Positions 1 to 9,639 of a stretch of DNA of 64,000 bases are shown piece by piece. The translations under genes were made by a program, and so were the position numbers. Numbering within the stretch: position 1 is the stretch's first letter; each line of letters starts with the position of its first letter. The notes beneath the pieces were generated by a model that searched no databases, had not been told where the DNA came from, and worked only from the letters and a program-made list of their open reading frames with translations. The stretch comes from Rhynchosporium graminicola. Lineage: Eukaryota; Ascomycota; Leotiomycetes; Helotiales; Ploettnerulaceae. The stretch lies in contig FJUW01000064.1 of assembly GCA_900074885.1 (NCBI GenBank), positions 186,001 to 250,000 of the forward strand, in the 5' to 3' direction.

Positions 1-847
1 TTATCTATCTTGCTTCTATAATTGTTGAGAAACTGGCAAAAAATTAATTCTTCCCCTGCCTATCGGAAGGCTCGGCTCAATTGTTTAATATGCATTTCTA
101 TAATATTTACAACGAAAACTCAAGTCATCTTAGTATTTTTGGTGGTATGCGAATATAATGTGAAGGGGCGTTACCACAGCTATTCTCAAGACCAAGAAAG
201 AGTCTTGAATTGTAAATGTAGGTTACCTATCCGTTGCCTTAGTTTGCAACTCCAAGTCTTAATGACAGATTTCGGGGTCCAATTGGCAGTGGGAATCCCG
301 TATACAATTGATCGAGATACCAGAAAGCTGCTGTGGTGAAAACAACACTAGTTGCCCCGACTAGGAGGCGCGATGTTTCAACCCGCGTTTCTGATAACCG
401 AGCCGAACGACAAAACACCAACTGATGTATGGCACCACAAACCTCGCAGTCCTCGCTCGCTTGGGCGTGTTACGATGTTTCCAAGCACCGCGATTGGTAA
501 AGATCAAGGGGAATTTGTCGGACCTTCGTTCCGTCTGATAGATTTCGTCGCCTTTGGGTGTGTGGCAGTCATGGTTACCCCATCTTTTCGATTATCGATG
601 AAGGGATGGCTCGAGGATGATTTGGTAGATTGGCAAGGATCATTGAAGTACTGGACGATGCGACAATATGGTGCGGATGTCATGATACCCTCTGCGGGAG
701 ATCTGTGCTAGGTTATTTCGACGTTAATCAGGATACCTACCCACTTTGTTGCTTTCCTTTGCTTTTGCATCCCATCTTCAGTTCTGTTCTTGCTCATCAG
801 TCGTCGTTCCTCTTCGCAGACCACGCCTCGGGCAGCAGGCTGTCAAG
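1..847. other. Upstream region of the CFEM gene, no gene recognised
   Basis: Balanced-composition DNA with several short overlapping frames on both strands, none with a recognisable domain. The last ~70 bases before the CFEM start are pyrimidine-rich, as in many fungal 5' leaders. An in-frame-looking Met at 746 is in a different frame from the signal-peptide start at 848 only in the sense that it adds a non-signal-like N-terminus; I treat 746-847 as leader. Confidence 0.4.
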
Positions 848-2156
848 ATGTCTTTCTTTTTTCGTAATTCTTTCGTTGTAATTGTCTTCACTCTATTGGT
901 ACATTCAGCTTCAGCTTCCTCCCAAAGCTTGCAGGACCAAGTCAGTCAGCTTCCTGATTGCTCGAAAAACTGCATTTCTTTAGCTGCGGCCAATGCTGGC
1001 TGCGTAGCTGGTGACTATGCTTGTCAATGTAAGGCGGCAGGAGGACAGAATTTCCTCGGTGGGATAATTTCAAATGTCCTTGGATCAGTTACAGGCCAGA
1101 ACACCTGTTTGCTGGACGCCTGTGGTGCTGCGAATGCTGCCAGTAAGTTGACTCGATTAACGACTCTACGAATATCAACCCGGACTGACTTTTGCAGACA
1201 CTCAAATGATCTTCAAGCAAATCTGTGATATAGTCAGGCCAACGGTATCGCCAACTTCAATAGCTCCTGCTGAAATCACTCCACCGCCACTTCCAGTCGA
1301 TGAACCGATATTTACTGAGTACTCCACGGCTCCTGTGGCCGAACCGACTTCGACAGAACAAATATCACCACCATTTCTGAGTACCTCATCTTCTGAGTCC
1401 GTAATGCAAAGCAGCACGGCAATTTCTTCGCCTGTCGTCCAAAGTACGCCAATTCCAGCATTTGCTCCTCCTCCACGCGCCACAACATCGATTCCCTCTC
1501 CTTCACAATCCTCAACTCTTTCAACAAGCTTTCCACAAACCACCTTGACAACTGTCAATTCGGTACCAGCGTCCTCGACTCTGGCAGCAACCAGATCTTC
1601 GGAACCACCATCTTCAGCATCAGCCATACAGGCCTCTTCTACATCCCAGGTATCCCCAACAATTGCAACAACTTCAAACACACCAACTCTCTTTCCAACT
1701 ACTTCCACCTCGGCATCAACACCACTCTCCGAGTCCGCGAATACAAGCCCAACTCGGCAGTTTCCCTCCAACACACCTAGTCCAGCGTCCTATCAAGCAG
1801 CAGCCGACCAAATCAATTCATCCGTTCGCGGCACTCAGAAAAGCATTAGACCGCGTCTCTCTCAGGCCGCGGTAGTCGGTATCGTACTAGGCTTCCTTGC
1901 GCTCACCATCCTCACCACAGGCATTTATCTCCTTTTCAGAAGACGACAGCAGGCGATCAAGAGGCGCAAGCAGCTGGCGAAAATGAGTACTATGACAGCG
2001 ATGAGTAGGAAAAGTGGAGAGATCACCGTATATTTAGATCTTGGCTTAGGGGATGATGCAAGACCGACTTTGCCAGATGTGGGACGAGGTTCGGCATATC
2101 GTTCAGGGTCGAGAGGGGGGCTGAACTCGCATCCTTCAGCGACTGATATTCGATGA
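848..2156 (+). CDS. CFEM-domain protein with Ser/Thr-rich stalk and one transmembrane helix
   Basis: Two exons, 848-1142 and 1198-2156, give 417 aa. The 55-bp intron starts GTAAGT and ends TTTGCAG with a CTGAC branch site; splicing restores the frame and supplies the last Cys. Residues 1-24 are a signal peptide. Eight Cys at 38, 42, 52, 59, 61, 87, 92 and 108 match the CFEM fold, and Asp56 between Cys52 and Cys59 is where CFEM haem-binding proteins carry the axial Asp ligand. Residues ~112-315 are Ser/Thr/Pro-rich (O-glycosylated stalk likely). A hydrophobic helix at ~322-345 is followed by a basic RRRQQ stretch and a ~70-aa cytoplasmic tail. By family knowledge it sits at the cell surface; roles include haem/iron handling, adhesion or host sensing. 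Which one applies here cannot be told. Start at 848 chosen because it gives the signal peptide. Confidence 0.9.
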
Positions 2157-2796
2157 AAGACCCTTCAACAAATCACACCACATCGAGTCATCCGCTTGAA
2201 AGGTGTGAAACGAAAACTACCAACATACAATCCCAAGCCTCCGTTCTTGGTGAGAGAACATCCAACCTTTACATATCGACTGGTTGGATAACTCCTTATT
2301 CGATGGGAGAATGCAAGGCATCGAAGCCAACTTCATAGCTTCGGGATTCCGGGCATAGAAGACTTCCATTACATACTTGGACTTCGCCGACGAGGAAAGA
2401 AACGATACAGAATTCGCTGACATCGAATCCTGTCATGGCCCATCTCCACAGGGAAGGTTCTTGATCTTCAAATGAACCAAGACCATATTGTGTGAAGATA
2501 ACCAGGCCGGCTCGCTCTGTGTAGAAGAACAGATTAGAGCCAAGTAGAGTGAAGAGGAAAACGGGGTGGATATCGCTGCAGGTGGTCAGCTGATGCAGTA
2601 CCACGAAATAATAAGAGGAGGGAATTAGATTCACTTATTCACAATAAGGAGAGATAGATGCTCCGAAGGTGGCAAAGACGCCTGATTAGAGGGAACTCGA
2701 TTACCTATTCTTAAATTATAAAATGATATCAAATTCTTCAGCTGAATTCGCACCATCTCTCATGATTTTTCAAGTTGTATGATGTTTTGAAGCTGG
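2157..2796. other. Intergenic region, no gene recognised
   Basis: Holds the 3' flank of the CFEM gene. A 112-codon minus-strand frame (2296-2634) lacks any domain or coding signature I can recognise and is left out. Confidence 0.4.
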
Positions 2797-2801
2797 TATA
2801 T
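2797..2801 (+). promoter_or_regulatory. TATA element of the 5S rRNA gene
   Basis: TATAT lies 30 bp before the first base of the 5S gene. The second 5S copy has TATATA at a nearly identical distance (-27), although the flanks are otherwise unrelated, so the spacing looks functional. Upstream TATA boxes are known for 5S genes in several ascomycetes. Confidence 0.6.
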
Positions 2802-2826
2802 CAATTTCAAAAACGTGAAACTTACC

Positions 2827-2945
2827 ACATACGACCATAGACTGGTGAAAACTGGGCATCGCGTCCGCTCTGCCATACACAAGCACCAGATCGGCAGATT
2901 AGTAGTTGGGTGGGTGACCACCAGCGAATACCTGCTGTTGTATGT
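2827..2945 (+). rRNA. 5S ribosomal RNA
   Basis: A 119-bp sequence begins ACATACGACCATAG and ends TGTTGTATGT, with the highly conserved GTTGGGTGGGTGACCACC internal segment of fungal 5S rRNA. The ends pair as helix I. It is followed by TTTTT (2945-2949), a Pol III terminator. It differs from the copy at 41084 at a few sites, including CGCGTCCGCTC where copy 2 has the usual CCCGTCCGCTC. Single dispersed 5S genes are typical of filamentous ascomycetes. Confidence 0.95.
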
Positions 2946-2949
2946 TTTT
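2945..2949 (+). terminator. Pol III T-tract terminator
   Basis: Run of five T immediately at the 3' end of the 5S gene. Confidence 0.7.
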
Positions 2950-3378
2950 ATCTTTTTGCCGATTCTAAAATTTTTGTTGATTCTGACTCAATTGCCTGCC
3001 TGCCGGCTAGCCGTTACATTTCCAGATTTTGAGTAGAAAATTCATCTACTTGGACAGTTGTTCGATTGAAGCAAGCTCTTCTTTCGGCTTAGTGAAGTTT
3101 CTTTTTTCACTAGCCAGATGTGGGTCTCATGAAGTACACCTTTTGCCACTCTAGCTTGTGATCGTACTGCACTTCACATTGCACTTCTGCTCAGGTTCTC
3201 CATGGGAGGAATAACAGACCGATTTTGACAGACGAGGATACTAGAACTCAAGGGAAATAATACTCTATTTCTCGGCACAACGCAGATTAAGTCGATTTCT
3301 GTCTACCTAATCCTATTCCTTACCTATAAGTCTAATAGTAGTCCGGATAAATATTATTTATTCTAATATAGCTTAGAA
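2950..3378. other. Transition from gene flank to RIP-degraded block
   Basis: Balanced sequence up to about 3240, then a fall into TA-rich sequence from about 3300. No LTR of element A could be found here, so its left boundary is undefined. No gene seen. Confidence 0.4.
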
Positions 3379-3383
3379 GAGAG

Positions 3384-3508
3384 TGTAACGGGGTTGAGGT
3401 TAAGCTCTCACCAACTACGCCATCTGGACCAAAAGATCACAATATACTGCGCAAGCAGTATACGCTTAACACCGTACATATACAATCGACTACCACGTGA
3501 CCATTACA
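3384..3508. repeat. 125-bp solo LTR with 5-bp TSD
   Basis: Starts TGTAACGGGG and ends CCATTACA, flanked on both sides by GAGAG (3379-3383 and 3509-3513). A nearly identical 125-bp unit is at 25257-25381, where it abuts a chromovirus-like polypurine tract on the minus strand. That shows the unit is an LTR read on the minus strand. It is much less RIP-mutated than the DNA around it, so it is probably a late insertion. Confidence 0.8.
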
Positions 3509-3599
3509 GAGAGATATAGTATTAGTATATTAAGTAGCTTAAGCTATTCGGGATAGAAGCTACTTATACCTCGTAGACGTTTTAAATAAAGGAGATATT

Positions 3600-5560
3600 C
3601 GGGAATCGAGAGCCGCCTTTCGAATTATTAATAAAGAGATTAGAAGGGAATTAGAGAAGAAGATATACGAGACTATCTATACCTAAGGTTTATATATTAC
3701 TTCCGCTTAAGTATTCGTAACTTTTATTAAATGATTCCGGGACGGATTTACTTAAGTACTATAAACGCTAGTAGATAGAATTAGTTACTTAAGCCTATCT
3801 GATACTCGCCGCGAGAACTAGAACTCCTTATCTATATCAGAGGAAAGCCGACTAAGAAATTAGTACGATTAGGATAAGGGTAAGGGATAAGCGGAACCCG
3901 AACCTACGCTTTTGATATTACTACTTAAGAGAGTATATAGTTACTAAGAGGATAATTATAACTTCCGCGAATACGATTAATATAACTCTAGGGATCCTGA
4001 TCCCTTAAGAGAACCCTTAAGAGTCTTAGAGTATTTCCTAGGAACTTATCGCGATAACTCTAATTATCGCTTAGACTATAAGCCTCTATAAGAACGAGAT
4101 TTCTACTTAGTTAGAGGTTCTTACTTACTAAGAGACTACTTATCCTGAGAATATCCGCTTAGAGATTATATACTAAGAGACTATTACGCTGAAAATATTC
4201 CTTCTCTTTATATAAGAGACTTTCCTTATAAGAGTTACTACTCCTATAACTCTTACCCTCTAAGAGATACTTACTTACCTCGGGAAACCTACTAAAGTAA
4301 TAACTCTTACTCCCGGGAACTATACGTTAAACCTTAAGGCTACTAACGCTCCGGCTATAACTAACTAAGCGGATACGAATATAAGTATATCTAGCTTAGA
4401 ATTAAGCTCTTACTACGCGTAGAGGAATACGATAGACCTAAAGAGTATAACCCTTACGCTTAATATAATCCTTATATATAACGCTACTTACCTAAGGAGA
4501 ACTATTTCTCTTATAGTCGCGATAGAGGGTATATATTCGAAGGTATTAAAGGCCTACGGGTAGACGAGGTTAAGTCTTATAATAATAGCTCTTTAGTATA
4601 CGCCTATACTAAGAAACTAGACTTCTTAGCTTCTTCTTATAGCGCTATACGAATACTAGTTACCTTACTACTATATATAAAAGGATAAGCCGAAACCTAG
4701 TTTATAGAACTAGACCGGGAAGTTAAAACTAGAATAATATACGATCTTAATAAATAGCAGGTATAACTTATCGACCGATTCTATATTAATATATCTATAG
4801 CCTTAGTAGAGGCAGATAAGCTATCTTTTACCTTTAAAAATAAGAGTAAGCTTAACGTTTAGGAATATATTATAAAAAAACATAAGCTTTATATTAAGGC
4901 CGGAGAAATAAATATAGATAATATCGTCTGAAGAATATACGATAGCCTTAACCTAGTATTAGCTACTACTATCTCCTTTAAATATTTCGGGAATTCTATA
5001 GCTAATTTTATATCTAAGGTATATATAGCTAAGCCCTAGGCTAGAGTAGCTTACTTATAGGTATAAAACTAGTTTAATAAGTAGCGTCGCTAGATAGAAG
5101 AACTTAAATCTTCTATAGATAAGCTAAATCGCGATAGATATAAGCCGAATAATCATAAGAATATTACTTATTACGTAGTCCTAGCTAGCTTAGTAAAACT
5201 AAAGCTAGACCTCTTTAATATACCTATAGCTAACGTTCCACTTATAATAATAGTACTTCTAGCTAGAAGACTCCCTGCCCTGATCTTATCTAAGCTAGAG
5301 GGAGCTACTTAAAAGTACTCTTATAGATATTATAGATTATAGGAATATTTTAATAATTTCTATTATCTTTAAGGATAGAGATAGCTTCTAATACGTTAAG
5401 TTAAGGCCTTTATAGTAGATACTCAGGGGTACGAGGATAATAACTATATAATAGTCCTATAGGAAGAATTTAAATTATAGTAAGACTAGAATAATAATAG
5501 AGATTCCTAAATAGGAAACTACTATAGCGGCACCTAAGGAGCGGTAGCTCGCCTAACTAG
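3600..5560 (+). pseudogene. Element A gag (degraded)
   Basis: Plus-strand frame with many TAG/TAA at positions expected for Gln. The first third (about 4060-4420) encodes a Tyr/Arg/Pro-rich repetitive stretch. A capsid-like region follows at ~4600-5000, and a degraded Cys-rich knuckle may lie around 5320-5370, with Tyr where Cys is expected. Identification rests on position before protease and RT and on capsid-like composition. Confidence 0.55.
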
Positions 5561-5639
5561 TATTCTTACCTCCTTAAATTCGCTATAAATTCATAGCTAC
5601 TTATAAAACTATAAAATACTAAAAAGAATATATTATTTT

Positions 5640-8068
5640 CTATACCGGGATTACTTACTTACTTATCTCTCTATTATAAGACTGAGGAAGAAGATACTAT
5701 CCTTCTTTACTATTTGATTAACTATTACTTATTATACTACAAGTTAATCCCTAAGGAACTACTCTCACCTAAACTATCTTCAGCTATATCGATAGATTAT
5801 AATAATCTAGTAACCCTTAAGAAGTCTTTCTTTACTCTTATAATATCTAAGACTAAGAACCCTAAGATTATAAAGAAAATATCCGTCTTAGTAAATAATA
5901 TTAAGGAAGAGTTCGAAACGCTATCCTAGGCCTTTCTACTTACTATAGACTGACGTTAAGAACCCTTCTACCCTAATACTAGCTCTTCTATCTGCTTAGC
6001 TAAGAAGAATTATATTCTTAAGTATTTCCTAGGACTTATAACGTATACCTTACTTATAGCTATTAGATTAATAGAGGTCGGACCCGGACTAATATTATAG
6101 TATTATATCGATCTGCTTATAGTATATCTAACTATTTCCGAGTCGGAAATCGAATTCCTACTCTATAGAGTATACTTAATAGATAAATTACTATATAAGC
6201 TACTTATAAGTAGGGATTAGTTATATATAAATAAACTTAACTTTATCTAGGGGATATATAGTAATATAAATAGGTTAACTACCTTATATAGATAAGCTAT
6301 TACCCTAAATTCCGTTAAGTAGGCTATCTGACCCTCTCGTGCCTAGGTTTACTCGAATGCGTCTATTATTATTCTATTAGGCTAAGGTCTTAATATACTA
6401 GTACGCTATCGCTTTCTACTTCCGCTGGATTATAGGTACTTACTTCGCTCTTTCGCTTAAGCGGATTTACTTTTAATAAAATTCGGATCTCTAGTAAATA
6501 GTATTACTAATAGCTTACTTAAGCTTATACCTTTCGTAAACTTCGGCTAGTACTCTATCTAAATTCCTAAAGGTACTATACTAGGAATCTTTAAACTATA
6601 TCCTTCTACTCTTTAAAACTAAGAAGTTCTCTTTAATATAGCTAACGTATTCAAAGGGGAAAGGGAAGATATAGAGTACTAAAGGTACCCGGACGGATTC
6701 CTATTTCTTATAACTTTACCGGAGGATAACTTAGATATTTAAGTGAATATATCAGACTACTTTAGCTCTACTTATTAAGCTCAGGTTTAAGCTATTATAA
6801 ATTCCTATACTTTCTTATTCAGGTCTAGATTAAGTTACTTTAATAATAGTATAATTATACTTATACCTTTTAAGGATAGTATTAGCTTAGATAATCTTCG
6901 TTAAGCTCTATACTCTTAATCGAAGAAAGATAAAGAAGCTATAGACTTAATCCTAGATCCTATAGTTAAGAATAAGTCCTTAGAACTAATACCTCTTAGC
7001 TAGCTTTCCTTAGCTGCTTCCCTAGCTTTCCTAGTATATCGAAATAGTAAACCTAGGGTAGTTATTAACCTTAGGAGAGTTAATATAAAACTGAAACTAG
7101 ATAAATACCTCTTACCCTAATAAGATATTATCTTATTAGTATTAAGAGAAGCTACTATTTATTCTAATATAGATTTAACTAAATTATTTTTTCAATAGAA
7201 ACTAGACCTAGAAGATAAATAGAAGGTAGCTATAGTTATAGCTTATAAAGGTTATAAATAGCTTATAGTAGTAATAATAAGTCTAGCTATAACCCCTAGC
7301 TTCTTTTAATATCGTATAGAGAGTTTATTCGGGCTATACCTTTAGAAATTCATCTTAGTATATATTAATAATATTATTATATTCTTAAAAACCCTAGCTA
7401 ATCACCTAGAATACCTAGATATAGCATTAGCTTTACTAGAAAAATCAGATGTTACTCTCTCCTTATCTAAATACTTCTTCGTATAACTTAGTATTTAAGC
7501 TCTTAGCTATTACGTTTCTCGCTTAGGTTTAAGTACCTTTTAGGAGAAAATAGAAGCTATTCGGATATAGGAGTTCTCTTTTAACTTATCGGAGCTCGAA
7601 ATAGCTTTAGGATTCTTTAGCTACTATAAGTCTTTCGTTCCTTATTATATATCAGTTACTACTCTACTTATAGAACTGAAGACCTTAGGTTTTCGATAAG
7701 TACTAACCTCTAGGAGGAAGCGATCTAATTTCGCCCTAGCTATATCCCTAGAGTCCCTCGATAATACTTATAAACTAGATCTAATTCTAAAGAAGGAGAC
7801 TTAACTTATAGCTTCTATCGAAGACTACTAAAAGGCTTAGACTAAATTAAAAGATTTATTATATAACGCCTTAGTTCTAGCCTTTCCTAATTATAATAAG
7901 CCTTTTACTCTTTATACTAATAGAAGTAAAGAGTTCGGATTCGGCGCTATATTATATCAGGAGGACGATATAAGAGTAGAATATCCTATCGTATACCTTT
8001 CTAAGTCCCTTATACCGGCGGAGCGCAACTACTAGCCTACGGAACTCGAGATAGCAGTACTAGTCTAA
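5640..8068 (+). pseudogene. Element A pol: protease, reverse transcriptase, start of RNase H (degraded)
   Basis: RT is readable at ~7020-7480: the RVVINLRRVN block, then the catalytic box at 7361-7372 reads YINN where Ty3/Gypsy RT has Y-[IL]-D-D. The thumb region reads GFF.YYRSFVPYY at ~7605-7650. RNase H begins at ~7860 with the LYT.RSKEFGFGAILYQ block near 7915. A short open frame at 5714-5929 is just a stop-free stretch of the protease region. The frame stops where D is inserted and continues after D. Confidence 0.8.
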
Positions 8069-8250
8069 TATAATAATCACTTAGTACGCTGAGGTAAATA
8101 GGCACAATGGAATAGTAGAATAGTCGCTAGAGGTTCACTAGTAATAATCTAGTTAATATAGAAACTAATTACTAAGGAGAGAAGGTTCTTCCTTCCTCTC
8201 TAATTCTGAAATATAGGAGTAGGAGGCACTAGGCGCATAGACCTATTATA
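8069..8250 (-). repeat. Element D 3' LTR
   Basis: Begins TATAATAATC and ends CCTATTATA on the plus strand; these are RIP-altered TGTAATA and TATTACA inverted ends. Pairs with 14729-14910, differing mainly by transitions. Confidence 0.9.
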
Positions 8251-8284
8251 ATATCTCCCCTCTTAAATACTTCTATCCTAGAAG
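8251..8284 (-). promoter_or_regulatory. Element D polypurine tract and upstream hairpin
   Basis: On the minus strand a purine run AAGAGGGGAGATAT leads directly into the 3' LTR and should prime plus-strand DNA synthesis. Just upstream, CTTCTA-GGA-TAGAAG forms a 6-bp stem (8270-8275 with 8279-8284). Confidence 0.7.
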
Positions 8285-8541
8285 TGAAAGCGTTAAAATA
8301 CCCTAGCTAGTGATACTTTAGCGAGGCGCTAGCGAGATATTCCTTTTAGGATTCACCTTTATTCTGATTCTTCTTTATTATTAGTAAAGCTAGAATACGG
8401 GGCATAGCGCTAGGTAACTCCTCTATATAACTCTTAACCTTCTCTCTTCTCTCCCTTCTTAAATAACTAACGATAATAATAATAACTATACGTAAGTTAT
8501 AAATATAAGGTATTAGGCAGTACTAACTTAACCTTTTAGCT

Positions 8542-9471
8542 CCTAAGAACCTTCGTAAGCGCGCCGCTAGTAGTTCGCTTAAAGATACCCTTCCTTCTAG
8601 TAATACTTTCACTCTTATTAATAAGGGAAAAACCGCAGTCGCTAGTAGGTTATCGACTAAGCGCTAGCGAGCGGAAGATAATAACGAGAATACTAAAGGC
8701 GAGCCGAGCTAAGATAGTAGCTCTTCTGCCTATTACGATAAGACCCTCTATACTAGTCGAAAGAATACGTAGATAAAGTCGAAAGCTCATGCTAAAGTAA
8801 ACGAGAAGATACCGCGTCCGGAGACTTACCTACGATACGCTAGCGAGTATACTTTATTCCCTAGGTTAAAATACACTTTAGCTCCTAACTCTATTACTAA
8901 TAAGTATATAGACTATATTAAGAAGAGTAAATCTTACGAGGATATAAGTATAAATTTCCTCTCTCTAGCGAATACTTAGCTAATAGCTAGCGAGGTTCTA
9001 GCTATCTTAATAGGTATTCTTAGCTAACTATAAGATATAGCTTTGAAAATAGTAATAAGCGAGAGTTCCGGAGAAGTATTAAAGATTATCTAGGCACGCT
9101 TTAATACAGAGAAGAAGCGAGCTAATTATACTTCTAAAGTTAGTAATACTATAGCTATTAAATCTCCTTAGAAGCTAGTTATTAATTCTAATACCGAGCT
9201 ATCCTCTAGTATTACGTCAGCGATCGCTAAGGTATCTGAGTATACGCTACGCTCTATAGCTAAAGTTACTACTACTATCGATATTATAAATACTACTCTT
9301 CTAGAGGAAATTCGTAGTCTTTATATAGTATAAATTAATCTCTCTAGCGAGTTCCCTACTAATCTTCAGCGAAGGACTTCCGTACTATTCATACTAGATT
9401 CTTTCTATAAGTAGCTTCACTAGATACGTAGCTAGAGGTTAATAGAGAGGAAGTCCCGGATAGGGACATGA
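8542..9471 (+). pseudogene. Element D antisense extra ORF (degraded), function unknown
   Basis: A single plus-strand frame of 310 codons with few stops, nearly all TAG/TAA as expected from RIP of Gln codons, ending at TGA 9469-9471. The reading is rich in Ser, Lys, Thr, Asn and Glu. An N-terminal basic stretch reads KNLRKRAASSSLKD, a middle part reads ETYLRYASEYTLFPRLKYTL, and a C-terminal helix-rich part includes IAKVSEYTLRSIAKV. It runs opposite to gag-pol, tail to tail with the chromodomain end of pol, and close to the 3' LTR, which could supply an antisense promoter. I recognise no domain. The start codon is not certain. Confidence 0.6.
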
Positions 9472-9639
9472 ATACTACTAATTAAGAAGTTACTAAGTAA
9501 ACTTTCTTTAGCGATATCTCGGAGTTTATCCGGCGAGAGCTAGTTTACTAGCGATCTATATAGATAATAAAACCTCTTTTTCCCCTTAGATCTCTACTAG
9601 ATTTATAATCTCTAATATGCTTTTAAAACTATAAAACCC

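Larger units (their letters stand above)
3514..8068 (+). mobile_element. Element A (Ty3/Gypsy chromovirus), 5' part
   Basis: RIP-degraded gag, protease, RT and the start of RNase H on the plus strand. The element is split at 8064-8068 by element D, resumes at 14916, is split again by E, and finishes with integrase and chromodomain at 21826-23370. It is the oldest host in this nest. No convincing 5' LTR was found. Confidence 0.8.

Noticed and set aside
2815..3036. 73-codon frame, and similarly 41024-41239
   Set aside because: Both are translations through the 5S rRNA genes; similarity between them is due to the RNA gene.
5714..5929. 71-aa frame, and similarly 17480-17662 and 30272-30487
   Set aside because: Stop-free stretches of larger degraded pol frames, not independent genes.
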